Below are positions 12,022-23,421 of a stretch of DNA of 64,000 bases, piece by piece. The position numbers were made by a program, and so were the translations under genes. Under the pieces are notes generated by a model, which was given only the letters and a program-made list of their open reading frames with translations, was not told where the DNA came from and ran no database searches. The DNA is from Cannabis sativa (taxonomy: Eukaryota > Streptophyta > Magnoliopsida > Rosales > Cannabaceae): the NCBI RefSeq assembly GCF_029168945.1, contig NC_083605.1, forward strand, positions 24,379,280 through 24,443,279, in the 5' to 3' direction. Each line of letters begins with the position of its first letter. Position 1 is the stretch's first letter.

Positions 12022-14840
12022 TAATATAAAACAAAAAGTGCGTTTCAAATAATCTCAACACCTTGATATACAAATCAAGTGTAGTAGTAGTAAACTCCTC
12101 GTAATAGGATCTGAAAGGTTGAATTAACCACAACCTTTTCTCCACCATTACTCTTCCTTTAATCACAAAATCATTGATAATGTGAAATTCCTCTCTATAT
12201 GTCTACTCTCTTGGGATCTTTTGGATTCTATACCTTTGGCAACTACTTTTGGTTAATCATGAAATTAACACTAGTAGTTTAAGGCAATTTGGAATGGTGC
12301 CAAAGATGTATAGAACTTTCCTTAGACTGAATAAGTACCTTTCCTGCAGCTTTAACATTCAGTCCCTCTCTGGTAGACCTAGAGACTTCAGATAGGTTTT
12401 TACACTTCTCCAAAATCACTATTCCACCCCCAGAGTAACCACCATCTTATCAGAAAAATTTACTAGCACAAAGGCAAATTTTGAAATCTGATATGGTGTA
12501 GTCTAAGAGTTTTAAACATACCCTTATAGACTAACATATAGTTCCTCTTCTTAATCTTAGGATTTACTTGATTGTCTTCCAATGTTCTTCTCCTGGATTA
12601 ATCTGATACCTACTCATTACTCCCACTCAACAGTAGGTGTCTGGTCTAAGGCATACAAAAGCATATCTAAGACCTCTCACTATTGATATAAGAAATTCTT
12701 TCATGGCTTTATCTTTTCTGGAATAGTTAAGACTTTTCCTTAGATAAATAAAATCTATACCTAAGAAGTTATGAAGCTTCTATAGATTGCCATTAGAAAG
12801 AAAATGCTTCGATCTTACTAAAGTGAGTTGCTTGCATTAGAGTAAGTAATTACTATGTATACCACAAGCCATAGGTTTAGATAAACTCAAACCTATAATA
12901 CTAGGAACAGGAAGTTTGTTAAGTCCATAGAATAGACTTATTAACTAAAATTTCCTTTTATGTCCTTGTAATAGAAAACTTTAGGTTATTCCATGTGAAT
13001 GGATTAAACCATAGTTCTATTGGCTTTCTTCTTAGTTTCTTATCTTGACAATCCATTACTTGTTTAAACTCACAATGAATTTTAATCACTAGTGTCTCCC
13101 AAGTCATAAGAAGGTGAGTTCCTAGAAACTCTCCCACTACGACAAGGCACCGTGAATTATGTCTAAGAAAACTAAATGGTATTGATCTCTTCGGTTGTGA
13201 CAAGACAACAGAGGCAGTGGGATCATCATATGTTATATAAGATGATAGAACACTTTTGGAATCAAGAATTAAATATCTCCTTTATTTGCTACTTGTTTTT
13301 CAGACTTAGTCATTTTCTTAGAAAAGTAGTATTTGTTTGAACAAACACTTTCTTATCTATTGACAATGGGATGGTCCACCCCTAATCACTTAGAATAGCT
13401 AACAAACCATGGTTAACAGTTCTAGCTTTTCTTAAGATTTTTGATTAGGTCATCCATGAATCTAGTAATGTTTTACATTAAGTATGCAACCATTACATCA
13501 TTCTGAAATTGTATTACCATAGAAGGAATTAGGCAACGACTAGTAACTAATCATTAACATGCAACTCGAAATTTCTGGGGAGGTAAGTTTGGATATAATT
13601 CAAAAATCAATTTAATGATCTTTGAACTGCATATCTACTAACTATTTCTCCACCCCTATCAGTTCGCAAGATCTTTAACCACTTACCTTAATGGTTTTAA
13701 CCATTGCTAGAAATTAATGAAATTTTTCAAATATTTCAAATTTCTTTGCTAAAAGGTATAATCTAGAGTTATCGTTTTAAGAATACAACGAAAAACTCAT
13801 ATCCACCCCTGAATGTACATCCATCTGCGAATGAGATGAACTACTTTCAGTGGATATAGGCATATTAACTCTTTGCAGAGATTGATCTTGTCAAATCCAC
13901 TATGAACAAGATACAAATGCCATAGATTAAAAAAAAAAGGTGGTAGTGTCTTTTGATGACATAGGTTTAGTTACATCAAAGAGTTCTTAGAATATTGCAA
14001 GTGGATCCTGGTCACAGAATACCTAACTCATATTCCATACAGTTTTAATCCATTAATAGAAGATGGATATTAAACACTTGAGAAAGTGTAACTGTATTGT
14101 ATTCTGGAATTAGAAATATAAGAAAATTTCTATTTGGAATCTAAAATTAAAGTCAAAGACTTAAATTTATACCAAAAATAATGAGTAATTCTATCTTGGA
14201 CCAGCACTACTAATACAAACTCTAAGTCAGATTTGCCCATACAAGTAGAAGATTTCTAAGATTGAGGATTTATATCAATTGGGAATAGAATTTTGGGATT
14301 ATAATCATATGCGTCATTTAATTTCTTAAGAGAAAATATAATGACATGAAATGATTTATAGACCATTCATCCAATGATATGTTTTTAAAGCTAATTCGAA
14401 ATGAATAAGCTAAGAGGAATTAGGATAATTTCGTTTATAAATAAGAATCCAACGATGCTTCGATTAGCGAAAGACAAAGTAATCTTATTTATGTAATCTT
14501 CTTGTTTCATATTGTAAAAATACTAGTCTAAGGTGTCATCAATTGATGAACAAATTTAGATGTTGCATATACAATATTTATCTTTCGAGATCTTACACTA
14601 TTATGTATGTCTAATGGTGAAAATCCATTAGGGATTTATCTCATTAGAAAAACAAACATGTTAGACCAACAATGAAGATTCGAAATTAAACTACAACTTA
14701 ATAACAGAAAATAACATGGTTCAATATAAATTCATACACAATTCAGAAATTATTAAACATATAGCAAGTAGGAATGACCAGTGAAAATACTAAAACATAC
14801 AATCCTAAATAATTTCCAAGGTTTTCAACAAACTGATACA

Positions 14841-15150
14841 GTGTCCCGGTAGGCGAGAGTCAAAGTATCATTCATTGAATAGAGTTGTCAGCTCATCTAA
14901 AATAGAAACCATTCTAGCAACCTTTTATTCGATCAAAATAAGAATCCAACGTTGTCCCGGTAGGCGAGAGTCAAGGTTATTCTCATTTTATGAGCTTCCA
15001 CCATTGTTTCATGTTTCATAAGTTTATCTCTAAGTAGTCACCGTAGGGGAGAGTCTAATAGAGACGAAAACTTACAAAACACTTATCAAATGAAATCTTA
15101 CGGTGTTAAATGCGTTCAACGAATAACCATCCATAGGGGGACGAAGTCTA
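14841..15150 (-). repeat. E1 leader repeats (GACTCTCGCCTA motif)
   Basis: Plus-strand copies of TGTCCCGGTAGGCGAGAGTC lie at about 14842-14861 and 14952-14972. A decayed copy lies at 15035-15055 (CACCGTAGGGGAGAGTC), and a further weaker one near 15128-15150. Spacing is about 80-110 bp and short flanking words recur. E2 (44750-44888) and E3 (60145-60283) keep two clear copies at the same relative place. The function is unknown; a role in leader RNA structure or packaging is speculation. Confidence 0.7.
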
Positions 15151-18100
15151 GCGTCTCGAGGTTATATTGAAAACATTTAACTTTTGTAAGACCAACAATG
15201 GAGATCGAATATCTTAATAATAATCAAGCTCATTATTTAAAGTGAGTTGTATTTTCTTTGATTCTCTTTATTAAATCTATTTATTTTAAATATATATTTA
15301 TTTAAAATTTCCAATTTAGAATGTAAAATTCTAAATATAAATTTTAATTTAATATTTATAAATTTTACTTAGATGGATATGAAAATAACATATATTTCTT
15401 CCATCTTAGTAATAATTTCCAATAAATATTTAGAAAAATATTCAATTTAAGTTGTTACAAAATTAATTTAAATTAATTTACAACTCAAATTTAATTTTCT
15501 ATAAATATATATTGCATTTCGAAAAATTAAAGTATATAAGAATACAATTTTCGAAAAATGCATAATAAAATAAAAAATAAATCCTGGAAAAATTATTCTA
15601 ATTTAATGTTGGCCCAAAATTAATTAATAAAATTAATTTACAACAAAACAATATAATTTTCCTATTTAATTAAATATATAAGAAAAATTTCAAATATTTA
15701 AGTATGATGATGTAAATCAACTTAAATATTAATTTTCTATTTAATTAAATACACTAGAAAAATACTTCAAGCAAAAATATCACCTATCTAGATTTTCCTT
15801 TCACTAATTAATTCAATTTCTAATAATATACTTTAATTCAATTTATTTTAAATTAATCAATAAATGAAAAAATCATTGATTTAAGTTGATCCAAGAATTA
15901 ATTAAAATAAATAATTAATTTACAACTTAATCTATTTTCAAGATAAAATTCAAAATTCTAGCATTTAAGAAATGCAATTTCGAAAATTGATTAATAAAAT
16001 AAAGAAAAAATATATTTTGAAAATTATTTAAATTTAGTTGAAAAAATAAATTTCAACTAAAAATAATTTTCTATTTAATTAAATGTCATAAAAAAGAAAT
16101 ATTTAAGTATCATGATGAAAATCAACTTAGATATTTAATTTTTCAAATTAATTAAATGTATTAAATTCAAGAAATAAATAATTAAGTGTAGAGAAGACTT
16201 AATTATTAATCTCTAGTTTAATACTAGGAAAAATATACTTAAAATAAATTGTACCAAAATTAATTATATAAATAATTAATTTCACAATTTATAATATTTT
16301 CCTATTTTAATATTAGAAATAATAAGTAGTCTAGAAATAACTATCTAGAAAATATCTTATTTGACTAAGTATCTTTTCCACAAAATTTGAAAAAAAAAAA
16401 AATATCTAATTTAAGTTGTATTAGAAAAAATCTAGAACTTAAATATTTTTTTTTCAAATTTAAATTTAATTAAATATCAAAAATTAAGTTGTAACCACTT
16501 AATTTGAAAATATTCCATTTTAAGTTAATATTCGAAAAGATATTAACTTAAAAAATATCTAAAGAATCTTAATAACCAATGCCTAAAATTCCTCAACTTA
16601 ATTTTGAAATTTGATATTCAAAAGATATTCAGATTTAAGTTGGTTAGTTGTAGATAACTAAATATCAACTTAAATAAGAATATTTAATGAAAAATTTAAA
16701 TTAAGTTCCAGAAAGAATCTAGATGGTTATAATTCTATATTTAATTAAATACAAGAAAATACATATAGTTTAGCTTAGAATAAAGAATTCTTTAAACTAT
16801 AATTTTCTTAAATTAATTTCAAAATAAATGAAATTAATTATGTTGCTAATCAATTTTATTAGGTTAAACTAGTGTAATTAACCTAGTACAGTTGTTCAAA
16901 TCAGGCAAATGGGCCTTCACAATTGGGGTAGTTCATGTGAGGGGGTGCTGGGTTCAGTATGTCGTACCCACTTCTATGGCTCCAAACTCTCACACAAGGC
17001 CCAAAAGAGATGAATTTAACCTTAATAAGAACAACTGTTATTAATTGAATAGGCCCAAAAACTAAATGGGCCTAAATAAATTCTATCAAGAACTATGATA
17101 ATTTATTTTAGCAACAACAACCTATATGTATCTATAATCAAATTAAACGCATAGGCTCACACAGGCACACTTTGGATGGGTCCTATCATGTTGCTAGGTC
17201 ATACACAGATGAAAGAAGATTGTAAATATACCTGTTACAAATTATTAACTTGACCAAGGGAGCCATCAGATCATTAGATCTGGCAAAAAGTAACCATGGC
17301 TATTTGCAATCAAGTAATAATAGGTTTTGAAAACTTACACATAAGCTAAAACACATACTCCTGCAACAAGGTTAGTTGGATAGTTGGAGGTAGGATTTAT
17401 TTAATTTTAAATTAAATATTTAATTTCGAAAATAATTAATTAAATAAAAAAAAATTTCGAAAATTTTAAAAGAATTTGAAAAAATTCGAAAATTAAAAAA
17501 AAAATTAAATTTAAAATTAAACCTACAATTTTGAAAAATTAGGTTTCAACCAACCTAAATATCATTTCAAAAATTTGCTAACTACTTTTAAAAATTAAAT
17601 GTTATTTTAAAAATAAAAATTAGAAAAGATAAATGAAATATCTTTTCAGATTTTAAATTTAATTTAAATAAATAAAATAACAAAATTTAAAAGTTGGCAA
17701 AATATCTTACATCTATTTAAAATTACATGATTATAAATATCTTATTTTAAATTTAAATAAGGTCAAAATATCTAACAAGATTTAAAGAAAATCTTAAAAG
17801 ATAAGATATAATTAAAAATATCTTAAAAGATAAGATATTTTAAAAAATATCTTAAAAGATTTTATAAATATCTTATAAAATCTGACCTTAAATATAAAAA
17901 AAAAAATAAGATATAATCAAATTTAAAAATAAGATAGTTTTTTAAGCAAAAAGATAAATACTAATTCTATTCCAATTCAAATTACACTAATATCTTGAAT
18001 TAAATTAAAAAAAAAAATTAAATTAATTCAAAATGATAATTAGAATTGAATTAGGAATAGTAATAGTATAAATAGAAAACTATACAAAAAATTGGAAGTT

Positions 18101-18455
18101 AATTCCATGAAAAAGCATGAAAAATTGAAGAAAAACAAAAAATTTCGAAACTGTACGGACAGATTTGCGATCGCAGGAAAATATCAGCACAGCCCCGATT
18201 TTGTCAAATCTTGAAAAAATCATAACTAATTCAAATAAAATCCAAATTAAGTTCTATAAAATGCTAACTTGCTTAATTTTTTCCATACTATCCAATAAAA
18301 ATAATTCCAGAGATAAAATCGCAATTATTTTTGAAGAAAATTTCACAATCATCAATCAATCATCAAATAACACTCAATACAACATGATACCATCCAAAGA
18401 ACATACAAACAATCGTTTTAAAGTCCAAATTTCTTGCAAGTAAATCAATTACCAT

Positions 18456-18468
18456 GGCTCTGAGGCCA
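18456..18468 (-). other. Primer-binding site of E1, variant form
   Basis: On the minus strand, two bases after the LTR, the site reads TGGCCTCAGAGCC. The usual initiator-Met tRNA site is TGGTATCAGAGCC, which E3 has at 63893-63905. E1 and E2 share the same two-base change (TA to CC). Confidence 0.8.
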
Positions 18469-18470
18469 GT

Positions 18471-20367
18471 TGTTGGAATTATTTTACCAGGATCTTAGAT
18501 CTACTCACAAGTATGTTTATTAACATCCTAAATAAGAACTTTCTAAAACGATGAAATAAACACATATAAAGTTTAGGAAACCTTACATTGGGTGCAGTGG
18601 AATATAATGACTCCTTCCGTTCAGATATCTAGCCCTTGATTCCTTTCTGTAGCAGAGCATTATCAATATCTGAACCTGGATCTCTTTCTCTGAATCTTTG
18701 ATGCTGAAACCTCCTTCTTGCTGAAAGTCTTTCTTCACGATCTTCCTCACTATGATTGAGGTATCACTTGCTGTGTGTGGGCACTACTCATACACTAAGA
18801 ATTTCGAAATTCAAGAGGGAAGAGAAAGAAGAAGTGGCAGCTAAAGATAGGGAGAGAGAAAGGCTCAGGTTTTTCTCTGAAGGAAAAATAGAAAATTTAA
18901 GTGTAATTTTCCTGAAGCCTTCACTATCTATTTATAGCATTCCACTAGGGTTAGGTTTAAATTATTTGGCATTAAAATAATGAAAATATCAGTTTAAATT
19001 TCCTACAAAAGTGGCTGGCCCTATACTAGTGGATTTGGGCCTCACTTTTTGCAATTTTGCAGTTTTACCTTTTCTGCATCTGATTTTCTCAAAAACGCCA
19101 ATTTTCTAATTCAACCATTTAAATGCCAATTCTAACTATTTAATAACTATAAATAATTATTAAATAATATTGTCATTTATCATATTTATTAATTGAACCA
19201 TACAAAGTATCATAATTAACAAATATGCCCCTATAAACTCTTTCTTTACAATTTCGCCCTTACTTAGTGAAAAATTCACAAATAGACACAGTCTAATTTG
19301 AGAATTATAATTGATTAATCAAAACCAATTACATGAGTCTTACAAGCAATATTATCTCAACTAGTGGGGGGACCATGGGTCTATATAACCGAGCTTCCAA
19401 TAAGTAGATCAAGAATTTAGCACTAAAATTCACTAACTTATTAATTCTTCGTTGAATCCACGCATAGAACTTAGAACTGCACTCTCAGTATATAGAATGC
19501 TCTATATGTTCCACCATATAGACACATCATTAGTTATCCATTGTTATAATCCTAATGTGATCAATGATCCTCTATATGAATGATCTACACAGTAAAGGGA
19601 TTAAATTACCGTAACACCCTACTATGTATTTTATCCTTAAAACACTTGACACCGTATAAATGATATTTCAGCTTATGTGAAATGAGATCTCCACCATTTA
19701 TTTTCGTTTGGTCAAGCTCGAAGGAGATCATCCTTTGCTTACTATTCGCCAGATAGAAGCTATAGATTCCATGTTTATGCTAGCGCTCCCACTCAATTGC
19801 ACTACCGTGTTCCCAAAAAGTACGTATCACCCTGACCTAAAAGTAGGCTTAACTAACAATTCAAGGAACACGAATAGCCTTTCAAGATTGAGCCTAATCA
19901 TAACAGGATTAAGATCATTTGATCTAGGATCAACTAGGCGATATTGACTTGAATAGATTTTACGGTAAGTTTAATTAAATCTAAGTCAAAGTTCAATATC
20001 GGTCCCTTCCGATGCATACTCCATGCATCCAACCTGTGCTTTACTTTAACCAATATTCTGGAAAGAACATAGCACTTCTCCAAATGCAAGTAAACTCTAT
20101 TGTAGATTATCATATCAGTAAAACCCTATGTCTGATAAATCTAGGAAACTTTATTCACATAGTCATGTTTACTTTCCAATGTGTTGACGGCACAATAAAC
20201 AGGATCAAGTATGTGAAAAGGGTTTCAGATGAATTTATACATTATGTACATATAATCATGAAATAAATCATGTGAACCATGCAACATTAAATGTTATTTC
20301 TGATCTATATTAATAAGTAAATCTGATTATATTGAAATGAGTTTTATTTAGGGCATAAAACCCAACA
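18471..20367 (-). mobile_element. E1 LTR (5' LTR in element orientation)
   Basis: 1,897 bp, nearly identical to 10110-12006. In element orientation it starts TGTTGGGTTTTATGCCC and ends GGTAAAATAATTCCAACA. As the 5' LTR it would hold the promoter, but I did not find a confident TATA position. Confidence 0.93.
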
Positions 20368-20442
20368 AGGTCAAGTGGGATGATTCTGAGACTGTGTAGG
20401 TATGGGACTACACAGTTGAAGAGGGCTTAAATGGATTGATTG

Positions 20443-20575
20443 GTACTACCTATATCAACAAGGTGCGTCTTGTTTTTCGGTAGCCCATCATCAAAGAACT
20501 CCACAGTTAAGCGTGCTTGGCCTGGAGCAATTTTAGGATGGGTGACCTCCTGGGAAGTTTTCCCAAGAAGCGTGC
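20443..20575 (+). repeat. 5S-rRNA-derived domain in the first Cassandra LTR
   Basis: The internal control elements of a plant 5S gene are present. Box A is AGTTAAGCGTGCTTGG (20505-20520). The intermediate element and box C lie within GGATGGGTGACCTCCTGGGA (20536-20555). The upstream CCCATCA..AGAACTCC block is also 5S-like. The 5' third of the 5S sequence is diverged. This is a retrotransposon LTR component, not a functional 5S gene, although the RNA polymerase III promoter boxes look intact. Confidence 0.88.
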
Positions 20576-20726
20576 GAGTGAGGACAAAGCACGCTGGAAA
20601 CACTCGTGTTAGTTTGTAGGGTCAGTCGTTATTCCATGAAGAAGCCAGAGTGACGTACTCGTGTATAAGAGCCATTCATTCTGTGGGTGTAAGGGCCCAA
20701 TGGAGGCTTGAAGCGAGGACGTTACA

Positions 20727-20798
20727 AATAGTATCAGAGCCTTGACCCAGCCGGAAGTGTGATCGACGAGGACGTCGGACCCCGTAAGGGGAGGTGAT
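20727..20798 (+). other. Cassandra interior: PBS and polypurine tract
   Basis: The 72-bp interior begins with TAGTATCAGAGCC (20729-20741), an initiator-Met-tRNA-type PBS with one change from TGGTATCAGAGCC. It ends with the purine-rich GTAAGGGGAGGTGAT before the second LTR. No gene fits in this space. Confidence 0.85.
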
Positions 20799-21230
20799 TG
20801 TGACAGTCAGTAGTCCCGTGATCTGTAAGGGGAAACACTGGGTAAGCTGTGCAATCCCACACTGTCTGGGGAAGGTCAAGTGGGATGATTCTAAGACTGT
20901 GTAGGATGGGACTACACAGTTGAAGAGGGCTTAAATGGATTGATTGGTACTACCTGTATCAACAAGGTGCATCTTGTTTTTCGGTAGCCCATCACGAAAG
21001 AACTCAACAGTTAAGCGTGCTTGGCCTAGAGAAATTTTAGGATGGGTGACCTCCTGAGAAGTTTTTCCATGAAGCGTGCGAGTGAGGACAAAGCACGCTG
21101 GAAACACTCGTGTTGGTTTGTAGGGTCAGTCGTGATTCCATGAAGCAGCCAGAGTGACGCACTCGTGTATAAGAGCCATTCATTCCGTGGGTGTAAGGGC
21201 CCAATGGAGGCTTGAAGCGGGGACGTTACA
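20799..21230 (+). mobile_element. Second Cassandra LTR with 5S-derived domain
   Basis: 432 bp, TGTGACAGTCAG...GACGTTACA. The 5S-like region spans about 20947-21079, with box A at 21009-21024 and the box C region at 21040-21060 (GGATGGGTGACCTCCTGAGA). It supplies the uninterrupted reference for the site where E1 entered the first LTR. Confidence 0.9.
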
Positions 21231-21235
21231 GTTTT

Positions 21236-21480
21236 TCCTTCCCCAAATGGTAGGCCTTTGAACCTGGACACCAGGGCTATCATTAATGACTGCTTGAAAA
21301 TCACTGTATTTCATGGAATGATTGATTTCTAGATTTAACTTTGGAAACAAAGTCCTAATGTGGTGGGATTCGGTACAAAATGAGCAGTAAATCAACATTG
21401 ACATTTGGAGGCCTATTAATTATCTTTCTAGAAGCATCGCTTGAAGGTATCCAGATGCTCTCTTCACTGGACACTTCTTT
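21236..21480 (-). pseudogene. Gag relic, N-terminal block
   Basis: Minus-strand translation contains FPKLNLEINHSMKYSDF and VQVQRPTIWGRKN. It then continues in frame into the block ending at 10030 if the Cassandra is ignored. Further upstream (21480-21660) the frame is unclear. The domain is not recognisable alone; the assignment rests on continuity with the gag-like block at 5426-6207. Confidence 0.45.
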
Positions 21481-22359
21481 CAAACGAGATGTCTTTTTAG
21501 AACCCCTAATGGCCTAAATTAGTGAATTTGGTCTATTATCTTGATTGGGCCTGCAAACTGTGCCTTTGTTAGTTGTATTTGAGTCGTGGAAGTACACATG
21601 TCTCTCTTCCAGAAATACGAATAACAATGCCCATGTTATCACGTCAAATTTTCGTGTAAACAAAATCTAACTATTATGCGATTACATAATTGTGGATTTA
21701 TTAAATTATTACTATTCTCTATATAATGAGAAATAAAATTATTTTATTATTAATAATTAAAATATATTTATTAGAGTTGTTTCATTATTTTAATTATGTA
21801 TTTAATGTGATTTTATAAGTTAAAATAAATGATTATTTGGAAATATTATTTTCCAATAATGATTAAAGTATGACCTTTAACCACACTTAAGTTATATTAT
21901 GGATATTACATATTTGTCAAAATTTAAATTTCGGTCATGACACATTTTTTATTCTAATAACCATTTAGTGGAAGTAAACTATTCAAAGTGACTGAATTAT
22001 AGTTTTAGTAACTTGAGTAATTTGGCACTAAAAATATATCATTGGATATAACCAATTATGAAGGTAAAATTTTAAATTGTCATGACGCAAATATTTCTTT
22101 AAAAAATAAATAAATAATCCTCTAATAAAGTGTTCCTTTTCTCATTACTTGTTTCATTCATTATAGAAAATCTAAAAGTTTCTTATTAATGATGAAAGTA
22201 CTTTTTCATAATTGTTCTTCTTTCAATAAGTTTTTTTTTCTTTCTACGCAAATACTAAGGTAAATAACAGCACATGTACTTCAAATTTTAATATTATAAG
22301 CGACATAAACTTAATGATTTTCTTTAGTGGCATAAGTACAAAATATTTATAATCCGGAA
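21481..22359. other. No recognisable gene
   Basis: AT-rich intergenic DNA. I see no coding frame, inverted repeat or LTR terminus that I can support. Confidence 0.5.
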
Positions 22360-22900
22360 AACTAAAAAAACCGTTCAAACCAACCTACCGAACACCGTTA
22401 GAAACAAAACCGACGAAACTGAAAACCGAAAAAACCGCTAACGGTTTAAACCGCCATTGAACGGTCGGTTTTCTTTTTAGTAATAAATCGACTGAAAAAA
22501 TCGAAACCGACCGTTATACATATATATATTAATTTATTAAAAAAAAATTCATGTATTATAATTACTAATAATATAAAAAAAAAATAATATATTATTTTTT
22601 TAATAATATTAAACTTAAAAGAATAAGATAATTAATTTTTAAACAATTAATTTATATGTTTGTAGTTGTAAAATGTAAAATAATGTATTTATACAATAAA
22701 TTGAATTATTTTTTTTTTAAAAAAAAAAGTTCGGTTTGGGCAGTTTAAACCGACCAAACTGAGGTTCAAAACATTCGGTTTTAAGATATATTCTGGATTG
22801 GTCGGTCAGTTTTAGAATTGCACCAATTCAAACCGAAAACCGAATTTTGGATTTTTATATAAAAAAAACCGACCAAACCGACCGATGCTCAGCCCTAATT
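22360..22900. mobile_element. Inverted-repeat element rich in CGGTTTGGTCGG motifs
   Basis: The left part carries AACCGTT, GAAAACCG and ACGGTCGGTTTTC blocks, and the right part carries the inverse, ending AAACCGACCAAACCGACCGATGCTCAGCCCTA. The outer right end (TAGGGCTGAGCA when inverted) resembles the TAGGGTTGAGCAA ends of the element at 28305-29000 and the termini of hAT-type MITEs. The matching left terminus is missing, so the copy is probably truncated and I cannot name a target duplication. Confidence 0.5.
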
Positions 22901-23421
22901 GTAATTTTACTTTATTTCCATCAATACATACTTTGTTATTGTCTATAACATGACACATATAATGCTCAAATTCTAGATCATTAGGTCCGGATAAAAACAT
23001 ATAGTATCAATTACTTCTAAAGTCTTTTTTAATAAATTTAAAACAAAATAAAATTTAAAAAAAAAAAATACAATGGCTAAAAAAATATTAAATTTATGTC
23101 ATTTACAAACTTAAAATTTTAGATACTTACCAATTTAACCCTGTTTTTGGGGTCAAGAATTAGAAGGCTACGCCGGAGACTCAGAACTAACTATGCACCA
23201 CACCATTATAGCACTATTTGCAAATACAGAATAAATATTTCATTTATCTCTCTCCAGAAACACATACTGCCTTCTCATTCTTTCATGTTTGGAGTGATTT
23301 ACAGACTCCATTGTTCGTTAAAGAAACCAAATAATTTCATCGATATGATAACTTAACAATAATAAAAGAAAAATACAAACTGAATACAAGAGAATATTTT
23401 AAGAAAACCACTCTCCAGACG
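22901..23421. other. Downstream flank of the BPP-like gene
   Basis: No gene is visible. The part just left of 23421 is expected to hold the 3' untranslated region of the minus-strand gene. It is AT-rich, and no single polyadenylation signal stands out. Confidence 0.4.

Larger units (their letters stand above)
12007..18470 (-). mobile_element. E1 interior, no recognisable coding genes
   Basis: The 6.46 kb is extremely AT-rich, especially 15200-18130. The longest repeated frame is an 81-codon minus-strand ORF at 12958-13203. E3 has a near-identical counterpart (58271-58573, 100 codons). I do not recognise a domain in it, and it may be a pol remnant. Blocks conserved with E2 and E3 include the leader repeats (14841-15150), a GC-richer island at about 16920-17000, and another at about 17150-17230. 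The position where E2 has gag carries no frame here. Confidence 0.8.
10110..20367 (-). mobile_element. E1: complete 10.3-kb non-autonomous Copia-type element
   Basis: Two 1,897-bp LTRs bound a 6,464-bp interior. The 5-bp duplication AGGTC flanks it (10105-10109 and 20368-20372). The uninterrupted second Cassandra LTR shows the empty site (...GGGGAAGGTCAAGTGGG at about 20867). The polypurine tract lies next to the left LTR and the primer-binding site next to the right one, so the element is on the minus strand. No gag or pol frame is legible, so it resembles a large retrotransposon derivative. Placement in Copia comes from its relative E2, which carries a Copia-type gag. Confidence 0.93.
10031..21230 (+). 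mobile_element. Cassandra TRIM element, split by Copia-type E1
   Basis: The structure is LTR, 72-bp interior, LTR. The first LTR is 10031-10109 plus 20373-20726 (433 bp once E1 and the AGGTC duplication are left out). The interior is 20727-20798 and the second LTR is 20799-21230 (432 bp). The LTRs begin TGTGACAGTCAG and end GGACGTTACA. A 5-bp duplication GTTTT flanks the whole (10026-10030 and 21231-21235). The LTRs contain 5S-rRNA-derived sequence, the hallmark of Cassandra terminal-repeat retrotransposons in miniature. There is no coding capacity, so mobilisation would depend on enzymes from other elements. The LTRs appear longer than the roughly 240-350 bp I recall for most Cassandra families. 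Confidence 0.92.

Noticed and set aside
20443..21079. Functional 5S rRNA genes
   Set aside because: The copies are embedded in TG...CA-bounded LTRs with target duplications, PBS and PPT, and the 5' third is diverged. They are Cassandra components.
20676..21404. Several short minus-strand frames across the Cassandra
   Set aside because: They run antisense through 5S-derived LTR sequence; the only meaningful part is the gag relic tail beyond 21236.
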